Part shown: positions 59,080 through 64,000 of the stretch, piece after piece
How the letters are laid out: the number at the start of each line of letters is the position of its first letter
Position numbering within the stretch: the stretch's first letter is position 1
Source: Candidatus Rokuibacteriota bacterium
GTDB taxonomy: Bacteria > Methylomirabilota > Methylomirabilia > Rokubacteriales > CSP1-6
Length of the DNA: 64,000 nucleotides
Assembly: GCA_003220225.1 (NCBI GenBank)
Contig: QHRU01000055.1
Coordinates: forward strand, 1 to 64,000
Reading direction: 5' to 3'
The notes under the pieces: generated by a model
What the model saw: the letters and a program-made list of their open reading frames with translations, nothing else
The model's database searches: none
What the model was told of the DNA's origin: nothing
Program-made: the position numbers and the translations under genes

Positions 59080-60087
59080 ATGAGGCTTCTGGCGCTCGCG
59101 CTGTATCGGTTGGTGTGGTTCGTGCCGACGCTGCTGGGGCTGCTCGTGGTCACGTTCGTCATCTCGCGGGTCATTCCGGCGGATCCGGTGGCGCTGGTGG
59201 CGGGGGAGACGGCCACGCCGGCGCAGGTCGAGGCGCTGCGACGCGAGCTCGGGTACGACCGGCCGCTGCCCGTGCAGTTCGTCGATTACGTCGCGCGGCT
59301 GGTGCGTGGCGACATGGGCACCAGCATCTTCACCCGGCGGCCGATCGCGGAGGATCTCGCGCACCGCCTGCCCGCCACCATCGAGCTGACCGTGGTGGCC
59401 ATGGTCGTCTCCGTCCTCGTCGGCATTCCGCTCGGCGTCCTCTCCGCGCTCTGGCGCAACTCGCTGCTCGACCACGCCCTGCGCGTCGTGACCGTGTCCG
59501 GCCTCGCCATCGCGAGCTTCTGGCTCGGCATCATGCTGCAGCTCCTCTTCGCGATGCGGCTCGGCTGGACGCCGCTCAACGGCCGCCTGCAAGGGTTCCC
59601 GCCCCGCACGATCACGGGCTTCTACCTCCTGGACGCTGCCCTCACGGGCGATTGGCCGACGTTCGGCATGGCGCTGCTGCACCTGGCGCTGCCCGCGGCG
59701 ACCCTCGCCTTCCCGGCGCTGGCCACGCTCGTGCGCTTCACGCGGGCCGGCGTGCTGGACGTGATGCAGTCGAACTTCGTCCTCTACGAGCGCGCGATGG
59801 GGCTGCCGCGTTCCGTCATCGTCTGGAAGTACATGCTCCGCTCGGCGCTCACCTCGACGGTGACCCAGATCGGGCTCCTCTTCGGCATCCTGCTCGCGGG
59901 CGCGGTGGTGACGGAAGCGGTGTTCGACTGGCCCGGGATCGGCACCTACGCGGTGAACTCCATCCTCCGGTCCGACTACAACGCCGTGATGGGCTTCACG
60001 GTCTGGGCGGGGACGATCTTCATCGTCGTGAACCTGCTCGTCGACGTCGCCCACACCCTCGTCGATCCCCGGGAGCGTACCCTATGA
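59080..60087 (+). CDS. dppB: Dpp-type ABC permease DppB
   Basis: 335 residues. Six membrane helices with the N-terminal VPTLLGLLVVTFVISRVIPADPV of DppB/OppB proteins and the coupling segment VLYERAMGLPRSVIVWKYMLRSAL. The stop is immediately followed by repeat copy B. Confidence 0.9.
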   Translation: MRLLALALYRLVWFVPTLLGLLVVTFVISRVIPADPVALVAGETATPAQVEALRRELGYDRPLPVQFVDYVARLVRGDMGTSIFTRRPIAEDLAHRLPATIELTVVAMVVSVLVGIPLGVLSALWRNSLLDHALRVVTVSGLAIASFWLGIMLQLLFAMRLGWTPLNGRLQGFPPRTITGFYLLDAALTGDWPTFGMALLHLALPAATLAFPALATLVRFTRAGVLDVMQSNFVLYERAMGLPRSVIVWKYMLRSALTSTVTQIGLLFGILLAGAVVTEAVFDWPGIGTYAVNSILRSDYNAVMGFTVWAGTIFIVVNLLVDVAHTLVDPRERTL

Positions 60088-60195
60088 CTCGGAGGGGGGC
60101 TTTGCCCCCCTTCCGACGGTCGTCGCGCGCCTTTCGGCGCGCTCCTCCCTGCCTCCCCCCAGGACTCGATTGCGCCGGCGAAGCCGGCGCTCGAA
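60088..60195 (+). repeat. Three-hairpin intergenic repeat, copy B
   Basis: Starts immediately after the TGA of dppB. Hairpins GGGGGGC-TTT-GCCCCCC, GCGCGCC-TTTC-GGCGCGC and GCGCCGGC-GAA-GCCGGCGC. Differences from copy A are concentrated in loops and in the middle stem. The only canonical start codon for dppC lies inside it. Confidence 0.8.
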
Positions 60196-61066
60196 AGAGG
60201 CAAGTCTGAACGCGGCGTGGTTCGTTCCGACGAGGCTCGCGCGCGATCGGTCGGCGCTACTTGGGCTGGTCCTGATCGGGCTGCTGGTCGTGTCGGCGGT
60301 GCTCGCGCCGGTGCTGGCCACGCATCCCGATGACGTGTTCGAGCTGCACCCTGCCGAGCGTCTCAGGGCGCCGGGCCCCGCGCACTGGCTGGGCACCGAC
60401 CGGATGGGCGCCGACGTCTACAGCCGGCTCCTGTTCGGCGCGCGCATCACGATCCTCATCGGCGTGATCGCGGTGGGCGCCTCCCTGCTCGTCGGCGTGC
60501 CGATCGGCCTCGTGGCCGGCTACTACCACGGCTGGTTCAGCGATTTGTTGATGCGCGTGTCCGACGTCTTCCTCGCCGTGCCGCAGGTGGTGCTCGCGAT
60601 CGCGATCGCTCAGACGCTCGGCCCGTCGCTGCCCAACGTCATCCTCGCGCTGTCGGCCACGTACTGGCCGTGGTTCGCCCGCGTCGTCTACGCGGAGACG
60701 CGCACGCTGCAGAAGGAGGTCTTCGTGGAGAGCACGGCGGCGCTCGGGGCCTCACCGTGGCGCCTGACCGCGCTGCACGTGCTGCCGAACATCGCCTCCC
60801 CGATCATCGTGCGCGCGTCGATCGGCATGGGGTTCACGATCCTGACCGCCGCCGCGCTGGGCTTCCTCGGGCTCGGGCCGCCGCCGCCCACGCCCGAGTG
60901 GGGCCGGACGATCGCGGAGTCGCGCGAGTTCCTCCCGGACGCGTGGTGGTACGCGACGGCGCCGGGCCTCGCCATCTTCCTCACCGTCATGGGCTTCAAC
61001 CTGCTCGGCGATGGGCTGCGCGACGTCCTCGACCCGCGGCTGCGCCGGAGCCGTACCGCGCGATGA
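60170..61066 (+). CDS. dppC: Dpp-type ABC permease DppC
   Basis: 298 residues as drawn. Six helices with GLVLIGLLVVSAVLAPVLATHP, HWLGTDRMGADVYSRLLFGARIT and the coupling segment FVESTAALGASPWRL, all DppC hallmarks. The TTG at 60170 is the only ATG/GTG/TTG in frame before the first helix, but it lies in the third hairpin of repeat copy B. A CTG at 60206, preceded by GAGG at five bases, may be the real start. ATGA overlap with dppD. Confidence 0.85.
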   Translation: MRRRSRRSKEASLNAAWFVPTRLARDRSALLGLVLIGLLVVSAVLAPVLATHPDDVFELHPAERLRAPGPAHWLGTDRMGADVYSRLLFGARITILIGVIAVGASLLVGVPIGLVAGYYHGWFSDLLMRVSDVFLAVPQVVLAIAIAQTLGPSLPNVILALSATYWPWFARVVYAETRTLQKEVFVESTAALGASPWRLTALHVLPNIASPIIVRASIGMGFTILTAAALGFLGLGPPPPTPEWGRTIAESREFLPDAWWYATAPGLAIFLTVMGFNLLGDGLRDVLDPRLRRSRTAR

Positions 61067-62097
61067 CCGAGCTCCTGTCCGTGCGCGGGCTCAGCGTCGA
61101 CTTCGTCACCGACGGGGGCGTGGCGCAGGTGCTCGACGGCATCAACCTCGACGTCGGCCCCGGCGAGGTCGTCGGTCTCGTCGGCGAGAGCGGCTGCGGC
61201 AAGACGACCCTCGCGCGCGCCATCCTCGGGATCCTGCCCACCGGGGCCGCGCGCATCCGCGGCGGCGAGGTGCGCTTCAAGGGCGTGGACCTGCTGCGAG
61301 AGGACCCCGCCGCGGTCAACGACCGCGTGCGCGGGCGCGCGATCACCTTCATCCCTCAAGATCCTTACACGTCGTTCAGCCCGGTGTTCCCCGTCCAGAC
61401 GCAGATCATGGACCTGATGAAGTGGAAGTCGCCGCGCGCGGACAACGGCGGCGGCGCGCGGTCGCCGTTCCGGCGCTACCCGCGCGAGCGCTGGCGCGCC
61501 GATCGCGAAGCCGTGCTCGAGACGCTGCGCGCGGTGCAGATCCCCGAGCCCACCCGCGCGCTCCGCCGGCTGCCGCACGAATTCTCCGGCGGGCAGCGAC
61601 AGCGGCTCATGATCGCGATGGCGCTGCTCCCGCAGCCCGATCTGATCATCGCCGACGAGCCGACCACCTCCCTCGACGTGACGATCCAGGCCCAGATCCT
61701 CCGGCTCCTGCGCGCGCTGGTGAAGCAACGCGGCGTCTCCGTGCTCTTCACCACCCACGACCTCGGCACCGCGCACGAGATCTGCGACCGCGTCGTCGTG
61801 ATGTATGCCGGCCAGGAGATGGAGGCGGCGCCTGCCACGGCGTTCTTCGCGCGGGCGGCGCACCCGTATACGCGCCGGCTGCTCGCGAGCGTGCCGAGCC
61901 CCGGCGGCGAGATTCGCGACATCCCGGGCGAGGTCCCGAGCCTCATCGCCCCACCCTCGGGCTGCCGCTTCCATCCGCGCTGCGACTACGCCACCGCGGA
62001 GTGCCGCGAGGGCCGGCCGGCGCCCCGCACGCTCGCCCCGGAGCATGGCGTGCGCTGCTACCATCCCGTCGATGCGCCGATCGGGGCCGACGGGTGA
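61063..62097 (+). CDS. dppD: Dpp-type ABC ATPase DppD
   Basis: 344 residues from the ATG at 61063. Walker A GESGCGKTT, signature FSGGQRQR, Walker B LIIADEPTTSLDV, H-loop TTHDLGTAHE, and the oligopeptide-family C-terminal extension with the Cys cluster around GCRFHPRCDYATAEC that can hold an Fe-S cluster. Confidence 0.92.
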   Translation: MTELLSVRGLSVDFVTDGGVAQVLDGINLDVGPGEVVGLVGESGCGKTTLARAILGILPTGAARIRGGEVRFKGVDLLREDPAAVNDRVRGRAITFIPQDPYTSFSPVFPVQTQIMDLMKWKSPRADNGGGARSPFRRYPRERWRADREAVLETLRAVQIPEPTRALRRLPHEFSGGQRQRLMIAMALLPQPDLIIADEPTTSLDVTIQAQILRLLRALVKQRGVSVLFTTHDLGTAHEICDRVVVMYAGQEMEAAPATAFFARAAHPYTRRLLASVPSPGGEIRDIPGEVPSLIAPPSGCRFHPRCDYATAECREGRPAPRTLAPEHGVRCYHPVDAPIGADG

Positions 62098-63062
62098 GCG
62101 TCACCGCGGCCCCGCTCCTCGAGATCGTCGACCTCGTCCGACATTTTCCCGTGCGCAACGCCTTCGGCCGGCGCACCGGCTGGATCCGCGCCGTCGACGG
62201 CGTCTCGCTCGCGGTGTGGCCGGGCGAGACGCTGGGCCTCGTCGGCGAGAGCGGCTGCGGCAAGTCGACGCTCGGCAAGACGGTGATGGGCATCTACACG
62301 CCGACGGCCGGCGACATCCGTTTCGCCGGCCGCGAGATCGGACACCTGCCGGCGCGCGAGCGGCGCGCGGTCGCCGGAGACCTCCAGTATGTCTATCAGG
62401 ACCCCGGCGCGTCGCTCGACCCGCGCTGGAAGGTCGTCCACTCGCTGCACGAGCCGCTCAAGATCCACGCGCGGCTCTCGCGCGCGGAGCGGGAGCGCGA
62501 GGTGGGAGCGATTCTCTCGGCCGTCGGTCTCCCGGACGCCCACCTCGACCTCTATCCGCACGAGCTGAGCGGCGGCCAGCAGCGGCGGGTGGCGCTCGCA
62601 CGCATCCTGACGCTGCGGCCGCGGATGGTGATCCTCGACGAGCCGACGTCCGGGCTCGACGTGTCCGTCCAGGCCAGCGTGCTGAAGCTCTTCCGGAATC
62701 TTCAGGAAGCCTTCGCGCTCACCTACGTCTTCATCTCCCACGACCTCGCCGTCGTGCGAGCGATGTGCGCGCGCATCGCCGTGATGTACCTCGGCACCAT
62801 CGTCGAGCTGGGCGAGACGGCGGCGATCTTCGAGCAGCCGCGCCACCCGTACACACGCTCGCTGCTGGCCGCCGTGCCGCGCATCGGCGGCCGTCGTGTC
62901 ACGCTCGACTTCGCGCTGGAAGGCGAGCCGCCCAACCCGCGCGACGTGCCGAGCGGCTGCCGCTTCCGCACCCGCTGCCCGCTCGCCCAGGACGTCTGCG
63001 CGGTGGAGGAGCCGCGGCTCCGCGAGGTCGACGGCCGCCGCGTCGCCTGCCACTTCGCGTGA
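62094..63062 (+). CDS. dppF: Dpp-type ABC ATPase DppF
   Basis: 322 residues from a GTG at 62094 overlapping dppD. Walker A GESGCGKST, signature LSGGQQRR, Walker B VILDEPTSGLDV, H-loop ISHDLAVVRA and the C-terminal Cys-rich GCRFRTRCPLAQDVC. Completes the importer with the two permeases and DppD. Confidence 0.92.
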   Translation: MSVTAAPLLEIVDLVRHFPVRNAFGRRTGWIRAVDGVSLAVWPGETLGLVGESGCGKSTLGKTVMGIYTPTAGDIRFAGREIGHLPARERRAVAGDLQYVYQDPGASLDPRWKVVHSLHEPLKIHARLSRAEREREVGAILSAVGLPDAHLDLYPHELSGGQQRRVALARILTLRPRMVILDEPTSGLDVSVQASVLKLFRNLQEAFALTYVFISHDLAVVRAMCARIAVMYLGTIVELGETAAIFEQPRHPYTRSLLAAVPRIGGRRVTLDFALEGEPPNPRDVPSGCRFRTRCPLAQDVCAVEEPRLREVDGRRVACHFA

Positions 63063-63090
63063 GCTACTATCGCGCGGAAAGGAATAGCCG

Positions 63091-63420
63091 ATGAGCGCTC
63101 TCGAGACCGGCGGGTTCAAATGGGTGCGAACCGACGACCTTCCCTGGCGGGCATCGAGGATGGCGGCCGGGGTGCTCGTGAAAGATGTCGCGGTGACGGA
63201 TGGATGGGAGATGCAAATCGTCCGCTTCGCACCGGGTGCGCGTTTTCCGATCCACACTCACGAGAGTCCGGAGTTCCTGTTCATTCTCGAAGGCGAGCTC
63301 GTCCAGGCCGGCCGGCGTCTGGGCCCGGGCTGGGCGAGTGTCGCCAGCGCGGGGACCATCGACGAAGACGTGTATTCGGAGACGGGCTGCGTCTTCGTGC
63401 TCGTGGACAGAGCAAGCTGA
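63091..63420 (+). CDS. Cupin-domain protein (anti-sigma ChrR-like)
   Basis: 109 residues from the ATG at 63091 (GAAAGGA upstream). A single cupin: MQIVRFAPGARFPIHTHESPEFLFILEGELVQAGRRLGPG. The HTH...E set offers a metal site. It is 28 bp after dppF on the same strand. Function unknown; cupins of this size act as small metal-dependent enzymes or sensors. Confidence 0.82.
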   Translation: MSALETGGFKWVRTDDLPWRASRMAAGVLVKDVAVTDGWEMQIVRFAPGARFPIHTHESPEFLFILEGELVQAGRRLGPGWASVASAGTIDEDVYSETGCVFVLVDRAS

Positions 63421-63424
63421 TCCA

Positions 63425-64000
63425 ATGCCGCTGGTGTCGTTCCACGACGTGCAGAAGACCTACCGGTCGCTGCAGGGCGTCGACTACATGGCGGTGGAGC
63501 ACTTCAGCGTCGAGATCGAGGCCGGGGAGTTCTTCTGCCTGCTCGGCCCCAGCGGGTGCGGCAAGACGACCGTGCTCAAGATGCTTGCGGGCTTCGAGGC
63601 GCCGACGGCGGGACAGATCCTCATGGACGGTCGGCCCGTGACGGGCGCCAGTCGCGACCGCGGTGTGGTGTTCCAGGGGGACGACTCGCTCTACGGTTGG
63701 CTCACCGCGGTCGAGAACGTCGAGTTCGGGTTGCGCATGCAGCACGTGCGCAAGACCGAGCGGCGCGAGCGCGCTATGCGCTACCTGGAGCTGGTCGGTC
63801 TCAACGGCCAGGAGCAGAAGTATCCTGCCGAGCTGTCCGGGGGGATGAAGCAGCGCATCCAGATCGCCCGGGCGCTGGTGAACGAGCCGAAGATGCTGCT
63901 CATGGATGAGCCGTTCGCCGCGCTGGATGCCCAGACACGTTCGCTGATGCAGATCGAGCTGGCCAGCATCTGGCAAACGACGCGCACGACCGTCCTGTTC
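63425..64000 (+). CDS. NitT/TauT-type ABC ATPase, 3' end outside the window
   Basis: About 192 residues are present. Walker A GPSGCGKTT, Q-loop VFQGDDSLYGWLTAVENVEFGL, signature LSGGMKQR, Walker B LLMDEPFAALD. The sequence resembles SsuB/TauB ATPases for sulfonate, nitrate or related small anions. ATG at 63425, 4 bp after the cupin gene; the rest lies beyond the window edge. Confidence 0.85.
   Translation, partial: MPLVSFHDVQKTYRSLQGVDYMAVEHFSVEIEAGEFFCLLGPSGCGKTTVLKMLAGFEAPTAGQILMDGRPVTGASRDRGVVFQGDDSLYGWLTAVENVEFGLRMQHVRKTERRERAMRYLELVGLNGQEQKYPAELSGGMKQRIQIARALVNEPKMLLMDEPFAALDAQTRSLMQIELASIWQTTRTTVLF

Noticed and set aside
58950-60195. The two hairpin repeats as a CRISPR array
   Set aside because: Only two copies, about 1.1 kb apart with a gene between; no spacers.

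Overview
This is a GC-rich bacterial chromosome segment with tightly packed genes, many of them in 4-bp ATGA or GTGA stop/start overlaps. The gene content is dominated by branched-chain-amino-acid-type and peptide-type ABC importers, flavin-dependent (LLM-class) oxidoreductases, hydantoinase/oxoprolinase and amidase enzymes, and multidomain sensor kinases. This is typical of uncultivated soil or groundwater lineages such as Candidatus Rokubacteria/Methylomirabilota, or of some Deltaproteobacteria-like taxa. That placement is inferred from gene content; no rRNA, tRNA or other marker gene is present. There is no CRISPR array, transposase or integrase.

Layout. 1-5.8 kb: three overlapping sensor genes, namely a canonical GAF-PAS histidine kinase (5' end outside the window), a GAF-PAS kinase homologue that has lost its phospho-acceptor His, and a receiver-GAF-PAS-kinase-receiver hybrid whose C-terminal receiver lacks its Asp. 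5.8-12.4 kb: a membrane/beta-rich protein, a secreted FecR-domain protein behind a sigma-54-like promoter, an EamA exporter, a TtuA-type tRNA thiolase with its ubiquitin-like sulfur carrier, and DinB, NUDIX, VOC and YCII small proteins. 12.5-21.6 kb: threonine synthase, two LLM flavoenzymes, an M24 peptidase and a complete Liv-type importer. 21.6-24 kb and 31.5-32.2 kb: gene debris (truncated membrane protein, amidohydrolase, NTF2-like, SAM-domain and metallo-hydrolase fragments, palindromes). This debris flanks a minus-strand operon at 24.0-31.5 kb encoding a SAM/nucleotide-cyclase/ATPase/TPR regulator, a cytochrome P450 and a giant membrane-inserted DyP-type peroxidase.

32.2-40.6 kb: a seven-gene operon that couples a Liv importer to hydantoinase/oxoprolinase subunits A and B. 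40.6-42.9 kb: a CBS-domain protein and an orphan peptide-binding protein behind a promoter with a tandem 20-bp repeat and an attenuator-like hairpin. 43-44 kb: a MarR regulator and a Pal-type lipoprotein under an apparently autoregulated promoter. 44.1-50.4 kb: a third Liv importer divergent from a Tat-exported amidase. 50.4-56 kb: a small Cys/His protein with a response regulator, and a MacAB/LolCDE-like efflux system. 56-63 kb: an FAD amine oxidoreductase and a complete Dpp-type importer carrying two copies of a three-hairpin repeat. 63-64 kb: a cupin and the start of a NitT/TauT-type ATPase.

How the parts fit (inference): most operons pair an importer with an enzyme acting on C-N bonds (M24 peptidase, HyuAB, amidase, FAD amine oxidase), suggesting a scavenger of organic nitrogen compounds. 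The P450/DyP/cyclase operon is the best candidate for a poorly described system: two heme enzymes, one lacking the usual oxygen-activation residues, are translationally coupled to a signal-sensing ATPase.
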